A stretch of 34,288 bases of DNA from Actinomycetes bacterium (GCA_021826255.1 JAKBAZ010000003.1:1-34288); one strand, 5' to 3'; counted from the stretch's first letter, positions 8,393 through 17,814 are shown. The notes: generated from the sequence alone by a model not told the origin. Translations and numbers: made by a program.

Positions 8393-8406
8393 AGATAACG
8401 TTGTCT
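8393..8406. promoter_or_regulatory. LacI-family operator AGATAACGTTGTCT upstream of pfkB-like gene
   Basis: Near-palindrome (6 of 7 pairs) sharing GA[CT]AACGTTGTCT with 7231-7243. Confidence 0.7.
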
Positions 8407-8427
8407 TTCAAGAACTGAGGGGGGACT

Positions 8428-9387
8428 GTGGCTCAGCGCGTGGCCGTCATCGGTGAGAATCTCGTGGATCTTTTCGTCAATTCCGAGGGCGTCATCACGG
8501 GGGTGGTTGGCGGTGGGCCGCTCAATGTCGCTCGAACCGTGGCCCGGCTAGGGGGTAACGCGGACTTCGTCTCTGGGATATCGGACGACATCTTTGGCCG
8601 ACGAATTCGAGAGGTCGCCACCGCCGACGGAGTACACCTCGCGCGCCCGGTCGCTTCGCCCCGACCCACCACTATGGCTCTCGTGGAACTGAGCGCTGGG
8701 GACGCGCGCTACCACTTTCATCTGCGAGACACCGCGGCGTTTGACGTGGACGACGTCAGCGATCTCGTCGACGTGGGCGCCCTCTACGTCGGCACTCTGG
8801 GTCTCGTCGTTGCCCCCATGGCCGACTCGTGCCTACTCGCCGTGAGGAACGCCGACGAGCGAACACTGGTGGTGCTCGATCCCAACTGTCGCCCCCAAGC
8901 CACACCTCACCGTGAGGAGTACGTCACACGAATCATCGCTCTGTGTGCGCGCACGGACGTGCTCAAGGTATCGGTAGATGACCTCGACTTTCTTTTTCCC
9001 GGACTCGATCCCCAATCGGGGGGCGAGAAGTTGAGAGAGGCGGGGGCCAGACTCGTCGTCGTGACCGACGGCGGAGAACCCATCCGGGCGCTCGTGGGTG
9101 AACGCTGGATCGAAGTTCCGGTGGCACCCGTCGCGGTGGTTGACACCGTAGGAGCCGGTGACTCGCTCGTGGGGGCGTTCATCGTGTGGTGGCTCGGACA
9201 CGACCTCAGCCGGTCCAGCCTGGTGGACGAGTCGTTCGTGGATCCCGCGCTTCGAGCCGCGGTCGACGTCTCTCGACGGACCTGCATGGTTCACGGGGCC
9301 GAGCCACCCCACCTCGATGAGGTCCTCTCCGAGGACACCTGGAGTTGGGCTAGGACGGACTCATCCACCACTCCATCAACTCCATGA
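8428..9387 (+). CDS. PfkB-family carbohydrate kinase (fructokinase-like)
   Basis: 319 aa. GGGPLNVARTVARLGG N-terminal signature and DTVGAGDSLVGAF C-terminal signature. GTG start with RBS gaggggg. Confidence 0.93.
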   Translation: MAQRVAVIGENLVDLFVNSEGVITGVVGGGPLNVARTVARLGGNADFVSGISDDIFGRRIREVATADGVHLARPVASPRPTTMALVELSAGDARYHFHLRDTAAFDVDDVSDLVDVGALYVGTLGLVVAPMADSCLLAVRNADERTLVVLDPNCRPQATPHREEYVTRIIALCARTDVLKVSVDDLDFLFPGLDPQSGGEKLREAGARLVVVTDGGEPIRALVGERWIEVPVAPVAVVDTVGAGDSLVGAFIVWWLGHDLSRSSLVDESFVDPALRAAVDVSRRTCMVHGAEPPHLDEVLSEDTWSWARTDSSTTPSTP

Positions 9388-10309
9388 TGGCGACGGTCTC
9401 GTCGTGCGGCATGACGGGACTTTCGAGAAGCCCGGCCCTGAGGCACCGAGCGACTTCTTGAGCCTGGTAGTGAAGCCCACGTCCCGTAACGGGAAAGTCG
9501 AATCGTGTCTCTTCGCCCGTTCGGTCGATCAAGGTGAAGCCCCGGGAGGCATAGAAATCCCCGTCAATCTCGACTCGAGCCTCCGTGCCCGACACGCACG
9601 CTCGAGTGGCACTTCGAGCGCTCGAGGTGCAGGTAATCAGAGCGTGGGCCCCACCGGGATATCCGAGTACCGCTGAGGCTTGTCCATCGACTCCGGTAAA
9701 GGCGGGGTCGGTGAGGGCGACGCGTCGATGGGGCAGTCCGAGGATCATCACCGCGAAGGACAAGGGGTAGACCCCGAGGTCGAGAATCGCCGACCCTCCA
9801 AGTTCGGGGGCGTAGAGCCGAGACGAGGGATCTTCGGCGAACCACTTGCCGTGATCAGCCTCGACAGTGCGAATCTCACCGAGGCGACCCTCGGCGATGA
9901 GTTGGCGAAGACGCACAATGTGGGGTAAGAAACGCGACCACATCGCCTCCATGACGAAGAGATTCCGGACCCGCGCCTCATCCACCACCTCACGTGCTTC
10001 GGCGCCAGTCATAGTGAACGCCTTTTCGACGAGCACCGGCTTGCCGGCCCGCAGGGCGAGGAGCGCGTTGTCTCGGTGAAAAGGGTGGGGAGTTCCCACG
10101 TAGACGACGTCCACCTCGGGATCGTCCACCAACTCCTCGTAGGACCCGTAGGACCTCGCCACCCCCATCTCTTCGGCGAACGCTCGGGCCGAGTCGGCAT
10201 TGCGTGAACCCACGGCGTGAACCCGCTGATCCTCCACGAACGTCAAGTCCGAGGTAAAGGTATGGGAGATCTTCCCCGTTCCAAGAACACCCCAGCGCAA
10301 CTCCGACAT
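9350..10309 (-). CDS. Gfo/Idh/MocA-family oxidoreductase
   Basis: MSELRWGVLGTGKISHTF Rossmann start; VVYVGTPHPFHRDNALLALRAGKPVLVEKAFT family motif. Start set to internal ATG at 10309. Confidence 0.93.
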   Translation of the reverse strand: MSELRWGVLGTGKISHTFTSDLTFVEDQRVHAVGSRNADSARAFAEEMGVARSYGSYEELVDDPEVDVVYVGTPHPFHRDNALLALRAGKPVLVEKAFTMTGAEAREVVDEARVRNLFVMEAMWSRFLPHIVRLRQLIAEGRLGEIRTVEADHGKWFAEDPSSRLYAPELGGSAILDLGVYPLSFAVMILGLPHRRVALTDPAFTGVDGQASAVLGYPGGAHALITCTSSARSATRACVSGTEARVEIDGDFYASRGFTLIDRTGEETRFDFPVTGRGLHYQAQEVARCLRAGLLESPVMPHDETVAIMELMEWWMSPS

Positions 10310-10353
10310 GCTGACTCCCTTCAGTCGACCCACCTTAGAAGGCGCTCGACCCC

Positions 10354-10359
10354 TAAAGT
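10354..10359 (+). promoter_or_regulatory. Candidate -10 element TAAAGT of a leaderless transcript for the yyaL-like gene
   Basis: TANNNT hexamer ends 6 nt before the GTG start codon at 10366, with no Shine-Dalgarno in between. Confidence 0.5.
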
Positions 10360-10365
10360 TTCCCC

Positions 10366-12315
10366 GTGCCCCTGCTCCGCGATGTTCAGCACCTCTCTGC
10401 GTACCTCGACGCTCATCGCGATAATCCGGTCGACTGGTGGGCGTGGGGTGAGGACGCGTTTGACGAAGCTCGTCGACGAGACGTTCCGCTTCTCATTTCC
10501 GTGGGCTACGCCGCGTGCCACTGGTGCCACGTGATGGCTCACGAGTCCTTCGAGAGTCCCACTCTTGCGGCCCTGCTCAACGAGAGTGTGGTAGCCATCA
10601 AAGTCGATCGAGAAGAGCGCCCCGATATCGATGCGCTCTATATGGCGGCCACGCAACTGTTATCGGGCCACGGGGGATGGCCCATGACGGTCTTCGTCCG
10701 ACCTGACGGACGACCCTTCGTTGCCGGCACCTACTATCCACCCTCCGATCGAGGCGGACTCGTGGGGTTTCCCACCCTGGTTCGCGCTGTCGCCGACGCG
10801 TGGAGAGACCGCCGAGACGTGGTGAACGACCAGGTGGAGAGACTCGACGAGGCTCTTCGGCGCGAAGTACGCGTCGTCGACCACCTCAGCCCCCACACCG
10901 ACGTCGGCAGTGACCTCGAGGCGGCGGAGGCTCGACTCGTAGACGAACTCGTCACCATGACCGATACTCACGGTGGTCACGGTGCTCCCCGTTTCCCGCG
11001 CCCCTCATTCGCGGAGGCTCTGTGGAGAGGACGCCACTCTGACGCGCGGGCGGCCGCAACCCGAATGCTGAGGTCCCTTTCTCGGGGCGGGCTCTTCGAC
11101 CATCTCGACGGTGGTTTCGCTCGTTACAGCGTCGACGAGTATTGGAACGTTCCTCACTTCGAGAAGATGCTGAGCGACCAAGCGTTGCTCGCTCGCACCT
11201 TCTGGCGCATCGGTAGCGACCCCGGCGCCGACCCGGAGTGGCGGATCGTGGCGGAACGAACCGCTGACTTCGTGGAGCGGAGACTTCGCCGGGGGGATCT
11301 CTACTGCTCCTCCCTCGACGCCGACGCCGACGGGCGAGAAGGAAGTCACGTGACCTGGACCCTCGACGAAGTCGACTCCGCCCTCGGCGACTTCCCGAGC
11401 ACCCTTCGCAACCGAGTACTCGAGCGGTACTGCATCCGGGCCGAGGGCGATCTCGAGGGACGCTGTGTCCCTCGCCTCGCCGCGAGTGAACCTTTTGAGG
11501 AGCCGAGAGAACTCGTCAACGCTCTCGAGCGACTGCGCGCGGTAAGAGAACAACGCCCGGCGCCCGCTCGGGACAACAAGATTGTCCTGGAATGGAACGC
11601 GATGTGGGCTAGTGCCCTCTTCGCCTCCCGCGATGCCTCGCTTGAACAACGCGCCCGCGACGTGCTCGTCGCCCTCGACACGACCTGCTCGGACGGTGAG
11701 ACGTGGTGGCGGACTGACTCGCGACAGCACCATGCGACGGCGTCCGACCTCGCGTGGTACCTCGACGCCCTGCTCGACGCCTTCGAGTCCGATGGGTCTC
11801 CCGAGTGGCTCGAACGAAGCAGACACGTGGCCACCGTCCTTCGGCGCGACTTCGTCGAGTCGGGCACGTTGCGCGTGAGCGCTCCCGACGCCGGCCTGTA
11901 CCTCGCCCCCCAGGAGGTCTTCGACGGGGCCACTCCCTCCGCTCACGCCATCGGCCTACGCGCTTTCGCCCGCCTCGGCCTGGTGGACGACCCGGCCTTC
12001 ACCGAGCTCGCGCGAGATCTCGCGCAATCGGTGACCCCTCTCGTGACAACTCATCCGCGCGCGGTCGTCGACTCCGTCGAGGCGTCGCGCTGGGTGGACG
12101 ATGCCGTCGAGGTGGTGATTCCGGGTGAACGGGGGGAACTCGCCCGTCACGTACGATCGATGCCGATGTTGCGCGCGATTCTCGTCACCGGTCAGGGATC
12201 GTCATCTCTTCTCGATGACAAGGCGCCCGGTTGGGCCTACGTCTGCCGTCGAGGGGTATGTCGACACCCCGTGAGCGACGTCGGCGCACTGACGAGCGCT
12301 CTCGAGGAGGCGTAG
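10366..12315 (+). CDS. yyaL: Thioredoxin-domain protein, DUF255/YyaL (SPATA20-like)
   Basis: 649 aa. YAACHWCHVMAHESFESPTLAALLNESVVAIKVDREERPDID is the family hallmark; C-terminal (alpha/alpha)6-like region. Confidence 0.93.
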   Translation: MPLLRDVQHLSAYLDAHRDNPVDWWAWGEDAFDEARRRDVPLLISVGYAACHWCHVMAHESFESPTLAALLNESVVAIKVDREERPDIDALYMAATQLLSGHGGWPMTVFVRPDGRPFVAGTYYPPSDRGGLVGFPTLVRAVADAWRDRRDVVNDQVERLDEALRREVRVVDHLSPHTDVGSDLEAAEARLVDELVTMTDTHGGHGAPRFPRPSFAEALWRGRHSDARAAATRMLRSLSRGGLFDHLDGGFARYSVDEYWNVPHFEKMLSDQALLARTFWRIGSDPGADPEWRIVAERTADFVERRLRRGDLYCSSLDADADGREGSHVTWTLDEVDSALGDFPSTLRNRVLERYCIRAEGDLEGRCVPRLAASEPFEEPRELVNALERLRAVREQRPAPARDNKIVLEWNAMWASALFASRDASLEQRARDVLVALDTTCSDGETWWRTDSRQHHATASDLAWYLDALLDAFESDGSPEWLERSRHVATVLRRDFVESGTLRVSAPDAGLYLAPQEVFDGATPSAHAIGLRAFARLGLVDDPAFTELARDLAQSVTPLVTTHPRAVVDSVEASRWVDDAVEVVIPGERGELARHVRSMPMLRAILVTGQGSSSLLDDKAPGWAYVCRRGVCRHPVSDVGALTSALEEA

Positions 12316-13031
12316 TGGCCTGGCGTCGAGATCCGGCCGCTCGCGAGATTAAACGGCTGGTGGAGAGAATCCCCACGACGAGAGCCGTCGACCTCACCCC
12401 CGGTTCGACCGTCCTCGGACTCGTTCTCGGGTCGACCAACGAGTCGACCACGGTGATCGACCTCTACTCCCACGCCCTCGTGCGATGGCGTGTTCCGTGG
12501 CCCGAGGACACCGAGACCGACCTGGCCGCCTTTGACGTCGTGGAGGGAGTTCTCGCCGAGGACGTCGAACGCCACGATCTAGCCCAGCCCGAGGCCGTCA
12601 CGCTCGCCGAACTTCCCCGACGCCTCGGTACCTATCGGGGTCGGAGGGTTCGGCGCTGGCTGGAGGCCCTCGTCACCCCCTCGGACGGACCTCTCTTTGG
12701 ATTTCGCGGTCCGTCCGCTCCGTACTGGGAGTTTCGGGGTGAACGGCCGTCGGTCGCGCTGATCGCGGCCGATCGCGGACCCCAGCTCATGCGTCGATTC
12801 GAGGACGGCTCGACGTGGGTTCGTTTCGGATGGGCCGGCGACGACATTTGGCTTCTCTGCGAGGACGCCCACGCGGTGCGCACGATCGAGGCGACGAGAC
12901 GTGCCACCCTCACGGGAAGGGACCTCGCGACGTCGCTCGGATTCCGCCCCAACTACGTGCTCACGACGTTGTCAGCGCCCATCGACGGGCACTGCTACAA
13001 GAGCTGCACGGGTCTACTACCGCGCTCCTAG
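12315..13031 (+). CDS. Uncharacterised protein, 238 aa, translationally coupled to the yyaL-like gene
   Basis: GTG at 12315 overlaps the yyaL TAG stop (TAGTG). The provided ORF starts further upstream, inside yyaL. No family recognised. Confidence 0.7.
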   Translation: MAWRRDPAAREIKRLVERIPTTRAVDLTPGSTVLGLVLGSTNESTTVIDLYSHALVRWRVPWPEDTETDLAAFDVVEGVLAEDVERHDLAQPEAVTLAELPRRLGTYRGRRVRRWLEALVTPSDGPLFGFRGPSAPYWEFRGERPSVALIAADRGPQLMRRFEDGSTWVRFGWAGDDIWLLCEDAHAVRTIEATRRATLTGRDLATSLGFRPNYVLTTLSAPIDGHCYKSCTGLLPRS

Positions 13032-13041
13032 TTCTGAGGAA

Positions 13042-13713
13042 TTAGCGGGGCAACTTACCCGAGGCCAGCGCCTCGGCCATGGCCCACCCGAAGACCACGA
13101 GGCGCTGTCCCGCGTCGGGGTCTAAGCCCTCGAACAGTTGAGCGTGCTCGGTGTCGGACGGAGCCTTCGCGGACACGAAGTCCAAGCCGCCCACCGGCTG
13201 GCTATCCACGCTCATAACGAAGGTCTTATCGTCAATCGCCTTCTCTGAGCCAAAACGCTTTGCCAATCGACGGCCCCAGGCCCGATCCTCTCCGGTGGGC
13301 TTGTAGCCCACGCGCGGCACGACGTCCTCCAGCCCCTGATAGGCCCGAAGTCCGTCCGGGCTCAAGAGGCGCGATCCGAGCAGCACGTCTTCATCGGGAA
13401 AGGCGAGCAGGGCGCGACGATACTGGTCGTGGAGTAGAGCCTTAAGAGTCGCGTCGGACTTCGCGTTTCGCTCCACGCAGAGCAACCCGATCAGGAGAGA
13501 CGGAGTGCCCCCAATGCGCTCGAGAGTGCAAAAGGCGTAACCCCTCAACTTCTCACCCTCACGGACCTGAGTCACGAGGACCCACTCCTCTCGCTGTTTC
13601 GAGAGAAATCCGATGTCAAAATACGGCGGACGCTCCACACACAAATCGGCCATCGCGGCAAGTTCCGCGTCACTGAGCGCCGTGCTGTCCTTGGTCGTCA
13701 CGCTGAGAGCCAT
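13042..13713 (-). CDS. Uncharacterised protein, possibly GNAT-fold
   Basis: 223-aa ORF ending 10 bp from the convergent upstream gene. GNAT resemblance is only an impression of secondary-structure pattern. Confidence 0.65.
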   Translation of the reverse strand: MALSVTTKDSTALSDAELAAMADLCVERPPYFDIGFLSKQREEWVLVTQVREGEKLRGYAFCTLERIGGTPSLLIGLLCVERNAKSDATLKALLHDQYRRALLAFPDEDVLLGSRLLSPDGLRAYQGLEDVVPRVGYKPTGEDRAWGRRLAKRFGSEKAIDDKTFVMSVDSQPVGGLDFVSAKAPSDTEHAQLFEGLDPDAGQRLVVFGWAMAEALASGKLPR

Positions 13714-13747
13714 TCCCCCATTCTACGAGAACTGCGAGAAGGGTCTC

Positions 13748-16700
13748 TCAGGCGCGAATAACGTGGCGTCCGAATTCGGAACGAAGTTCAGGAACGACTT
13801 GGGCGATGGCTACCTGAAAGTCGGCCCCGAGGCGAAACGCCTTGCCGTCGTCGCCCGTTTCCAGAATGACCGGAGAGGGCCCGGGGTGACGCTGGAGAAC
13901 GTCTTTTAGTCGCGAAATAGTTGAGGGGGTGATGTCCTCGGGTCGAAAGGCCAGCCGTAACTCGCCGTCGCCGCGCTCGACGTAGAGCACCTCGACGTCC
14001 ATCCCACTGAACCGGGGTTCTTCGTCACGGACGTCGACTCGCACTTTGACAACCACGATGTTGTCCTTTGACAAGAGTCCCGAGACTCGAGCGAAGGCCT
14101 TGGTGGAGAAATTGATCTCAATAGACCCTCCCAGGTCTTCGAGAACCACCCGCGCGTAGGCCTGACCATCTTTGCTCGTACGGAGTTGCACTTCGGAGAA
14201 GATTCCCCCGACCCGAAAAGTTTGGTGGGCACTCCCCAAATCCTCAGCCTGTTCCCGCAGTGACACGATCGGGCCGTCCGTCTTCGTGGCGAGAAGATGC
14301 TCAACGGCGTAGAGGGGGTGGTCGGAGACGAAGGTCCCGAGCATTTCACGCTCGAAGTTAAGTTTCAGCGACGGATCGAACTCCACCGGCGGAATCGAGA
14401 CCTCGGTGCCCTCCCAGTCGTTCCCCCCGTCACCATCAAAGGCGGCAAAGAGGGTAGTAATACCGAGCGAAAGGTCCTTTCGGCGAGCCAACGTCGCCTC
14501 GACAATCTCGTCGATGGTGACCACGAGACCCATTCGGGGAAGCCCGAGTGAGTCGAACGCGCCGGCCTTAATCAGCGACTCCATGGTGCGCTTGTTGAGG
14601 ACGATGGGGTCGACACGCCGCACGAAGTCGTACATGGAGCTGAAAGGACCGGCACTCTCGCGCTCGCTCACGATCCGCTCCACGACGGCCTCACCGACGT
14701 TTCTCACTGCGGCCATACCGAACACGATCTCTCGTTGTCCCCCCGCGCGCGGCGCGAACTCGGCGAGAGACTCGTTCACGTCGGGCACTCCCACACCGAT
14801 GCCCATCTGACGAGCCTCGGCGAGGTACAGAGCGGCCTTGTCCTTGTCGTCCTTAAACGACGTGAGAAGAGCTGACATGTACTCCACCGGGTAGTTGGCC
14901 TTCAGCCAGGCGTTCTGGTACGCGATATAGGCGTACCCGTACGCGTGACTCTTATTGAAGGCGTAGTCAGCGAACGGCTCGATTTTGTCGAAGATGGCCT
15001 TGCCGAGTTCTCGCCCGTAACCCTCACGCTCAGCTCCGTCTTCGAACTTCTGACGTTGCTTTTGAATCATCTCTTTAATCTTTTTGGAGCACGCTTTGCG
15101 TAGATCGTCCGCTTCGGTCATCGAAAAGCCCGCCACTTTGGTGGCGACGCGCATGATGTCCTCTTGATAGATCATTAATCCGTACGTCTCGCCGAGGATG
15201 GTCTCAAGGTCCGGGTGGTCGTAGCGAACCGACTGGCGCTGGTTCTTACGGTCGGCGTAGTCGTTGTGGACGTTTTCGGACAGGGGCCCCGGTCTATACA
15301 GCGCCACGAGGGCCGCAATGTCGTCAAAACTCGTCGGAGCCAGTCGACGCATCAGTTGACGCATCTTTTCGCCCTCGAGCTGAAAAATACCGATGGAGTT
15401 TCCGAGGCGCAACATCTCGAAGACCTTCGGATCGTCGAGGGGCACGTGGTCAATATCAATATCGAGGCCGTGGAGTCGGCGAATGTGCTCGAGGGTGCGT
15501 TCGATGATGGCCAGGTTGCGTAGTCCCAGGAAATCCATCTTTAACAGACCCAGTTTTTCGATGGCCGTCGCCTCGTACTGAGTCACGATGGGCGCTTCTT
15601 CGAGGGACGCGTTAGGACCGGCCTTGCGTTGAATGGGGACGTAGTCGAGCACGGGTCCACGAGTAATCACCACGGCGGCGGCGTGGATACCGTCTTGGCG
15701 ACGCTTGTCGACAAAACCCATCGCGGTATCGACAATGTGGCGTACTTCGGCGTCGCTGTCGTAGAGAGTTCGGAGGTCCTGGGCCTCGGCAAATCGAGAT
15801 TCGTAGCCCGGAGTGGGAGTGAAGCACGCCGCCAACGGCAGGTCTTGACCCATCACGAGTGGGGGCATGGCCTTGGCGATGAGGTCACCCTTGGCCGGGG
15901 GGTATCCGAGCACTCGGGCCGCGTCGCGCACGGCGGCGCGGGCCTTGATGGTGGAGAAGGTCACGATCTGGGCCACGTGGTCACTGCCGTAGCGCTCGGC
16001 GGCGTAGCGGATCATGTCGCCGCGGTAGCGCTCGTCGAAGTCCATGTCGATATCGGGCATCTGTTTGCGGCCCGGATTCAAAAATCTCTCGAAAATAAGT
16101 CCGTACCGAATCGGATCGATGTCCACGATGCGCAGGCAGTACGCCACGCAGCACCCCGCCGCCGAACCGCGCCCCGGACCCACCCGAATTCCGACCTCTC
16201 GCGCGTGTCGAATCAAGTCCCACACCACGAGGAAGTAGTCGGAGAAACCCATCTCGGCGATCACCGACAGTTCGTAGTCCAATCGTTCGCGAACTTCCGA
16301 CGAGAGATCTTCGCCGTAGCGCTCCTTCGCCCCAAGGTAGGTCAAATGCTTCAAGTAGGCGTCCGCCCCCTCGGAGTGGACAGCACCCGCGTGCTCTCGC
16401 GGAATGGGGAACTCCGGAAGGGCGTTATTGCCAAAGTCAATGGTGACTTCGGCTCGTTCGGCAATCGCCAAGGTGTTATCACAGGCCTCGGGCACCTCTT
16501 TGAAGAGTTCTCGCATCTCGACGGCACTCTTCAAGTAGTGCTGGTCGGAGTCGAAGCGAAAGCGATCCGGATCGGCCACCCGGGCGCCGGTTCCGATGCA
16601 GAGCAACGCGTCGTGCATGGCGGCGTCCTCGTGACGGACGTAGTGAAGGTCGTTCGTCGCCACGAGGGGTGCCCCAATGTCCCGGGAGAGACGGATGAGA

Positions 16701-17308
16701 TCAGGGTTAGTTCGACGCTGCTCGGGCAGTCCGTGGTCTTGAATCTCCACGAAGAAGTTCTCGGGACCAAAGATGTCGCGCAAACGGCCCGCCAACTGGC
16801 GAGCTTTGTCGTAGTTGCCCTGCTTCAGGGCGTGAAGAACAACTCCCCCGAGGCACCCCGAAGTGGCGATGAGCCCGCCGGCGTGTTCGGCGAGCAACTC
16901 CCAGTCCACCCGCGGCTTGTAGTAGTACCCCTCAAGGTAGGCCCGCGACGAAATGTGACGAAGGTTGTCGTAGCCCTGGTTGGTGAGGGCCAGCAGAGTG
17001 ATGTGGTGGTAGATCTTCTGTCCACCCTCAGCGTCACCCCCCGTGTCATCAATCTTGCCTCGGCGAGTCGGGCGATCAAAACGAGACTCCGCCGCCATGT
17101 ACGCCTCAAGCCCGAGGATCGGAGTGACGTCGTGCTTACGACAGGTCTCGTAGAACTCGATGAGGCCGTAGAGATTGCCGTGGTCGGTAATCGCAATCGC
17201 CCGCTGGCCATCCGCCTTCGCGCTCACCACCATGTTTTCGACGCGCGCGGCGCCGTCCAGCATGGAGTATTCGGTGTGATTGTGGAGGTGAACGAATCCG
17301 TCGGCCAC
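13748..17308 (-). CDS. dnaE: DNA polymerase III subunit alpha (DnaE)
   Basis: PHP start FVHLHNHTEYSMLDGA, catalytic PDIDMDFDERYRGD, VGPGRGSAAGCCVAYCL. Start set to GTG at 17308; the ORF-track extension overlaps bpa. Confidence 0.97.
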   Translation of the reverse strand: MADGFVHLHNHTEYSMLDGAARVENMVVSAKADGQRAIAITDHGNLYGLIEFYETCRKHDVTPILGLEAYMAAESRFDRPTRRGKIDDTGGDAEGGQKIYHHITLLALTNQGYDNLRHISSRAYLEGYYYKPRVDWELLAEHAGGLIATSGCLGGVVLHALKQGNYDKARQLAGRLRDIFGPENFFVEIQDHGLPEQRRTNPDLIRLSRDIGAPLVATNDLHYVRHEDAAMHDALLCIGTGARVADPDRFRFDSDQHYLKSAVEMRELFKEVPEACDNTLAIAERAEVTIDFGNNALPEFPIPREHAGAVHSEGADAYLKHLTYLGAKERYGEDLSSEVRERLDYELSVIAEMGFSDYFLVVWDLIRHAREVGIRVGPGRGSAAGCCVAYCLRIVDIDPIRYGLIFERFLNPGRKQMPDIDMDFDERYRGDMIRYAAERYGSDHVAQIVTFSTIKARAAVRDAARVLGYPPAKGDLIAKAMPPLVMGQDLPLAACFTPTPGYESRFAEAQDLRTLYDSDAEVRHIVDTAMGFVDKRRQDGIHAAAVVITRGPVLDYVPIQRKAGPNASLEEAPIVTQYEATAIEKLGLLKMDFLGLRNLAIIERTLEHIRRLHGLDIDIDHVPLDDPKVFEMLRLGNSIGIFQLEGEKMRQLMRRLAPTSFDDIAALVALYRPGPLSENVHNDYADRKNQRQSVRYDHPDLETILGETYGLMIYQEDIMRVATKVAGFSMTEADDLRKACSKKIKEMIQKQRQKFEDGAEREGYGRELGKAIFDKIEPFADYAFNKSHAYGYAYIAYQNAWLKANYPVEYMSALLTSFKDDKDKAALYLAEARQMGIGVGVPDVNESLAEFAPRAGGQREIVFGMAAVRNVGEAVVERIVSERESAGPFSSMYDFVRRVDPIVLNKRTMESLIKAGAFDSLGLPRMGLVVTIDEIVEATLARRKDLSLGITTLFAAFDGDGGNDWEGTEVSIPPVEFDPSLKLNFEREMLGTFVSDHPLYAVEHLLATKTDGPIVSLREQAEDLGSAHQTFRVGGIFSEVQLRTSKDGQAYARVVLEDLGGSIEINFSTKAFARVSGLLSKDNIVVVKVRVDVRDEEPRFSGMDVEVLYVERGDGELRLAFRPEDITPSTISRLKDVLQRHPGPSPVILETGDDGKAFRLGADFQVAIAQVVPELRSEFGRHVIRA

Positions 17309-17316
17309 GACTCTCC

Positions 17317-17814
17317 CTAGAGGTACGTACCGGCTCGGCCGTCTCCGGAACCCGGATTCAGCGAGCGCTCGCGCATCTTCTCCAACTGCGCCGCCGCAGC
17401 CGCCTGTTGGGCGAAGAGGGACGCCTGGATTCCGTGAAACAGGCCCTCGAGCCAACCCACGAGTTGGGCTTGGGCAATGCGTAGCTCCGACTCCGACGGG
17501 ACGTCGTCTTCGAAGGGCAAGGCCATTCTCGCGAGCTCGTTACTCAAGTCGCTCGAGAGAGCTCCCGAGAGTTCTTGGATGGAGGTCTGGTAGATCTCGC
17601 GAAGTCTCTTGCGCCCGGCCTCGTCGAGGGGCGCCGCACGGGCCTCGTCGAGCAAGGTTTTGACCATAGCCCCGATTCTCATGACCTTCGCGGGCTGAGA
17701 GATGAAGTCGGAGCCCTCGGAGTCGCCGGTCTCGCCGTCGGGAGTTCCGGGAGAGAGCACGTCGTCGGGTTCGACCGCGACGTTGTCGGAGTCGGGAGAG
17801 AGTTCATTCGTCAC
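17317..17814 (-). CDS. bpa: Bacterial proteasome activator (Bpa) family protein
   Basis: QPAKVMRIGAMVKTLLDEARAAPLDEAGRKRLREIYQTSIQEL and ELRIAQAQLVGWLEGLFHGIQASLFAQQ match the mycobacterial Bpa family from memory. C-terminus GTYL resembles the GQYL docking motif. GTG start at 17814. Confidence 0.9.
   Translation of the reverse strand: MTNELSPDSDNVAVEPDDVLSPGTPDGETGDSEGSDFISQPAKVMRIGAMVKTLLDEARAAPLDEAGRKRLREIYQTSIQELSGALSSDLSNELARMALPFEDDVPSESELRIAQAQLVGWLEGLFHGIQASLFAQQAAAAAQLEKMRERSLNPGSGDGRAGTYL

Noticed and set aside
11005-11946. 313-aa minus-strand ORF
   Set aside because: Antisense to the yyaL-like gene, which carries the family hallmark motif.
15629-17320. 563-aa plus-strand ORF
   Set aside because: Entirely antisense to dnaE, whose protein motifs are unambiguous; no recognisable domains on the plus strand.
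17309-17455. 49-codon N-terminal extension of the dnaE ORF
   Set aside because: Overlaps bpa; the PHP domain begins right after GTG 17308, which has a good RBS.
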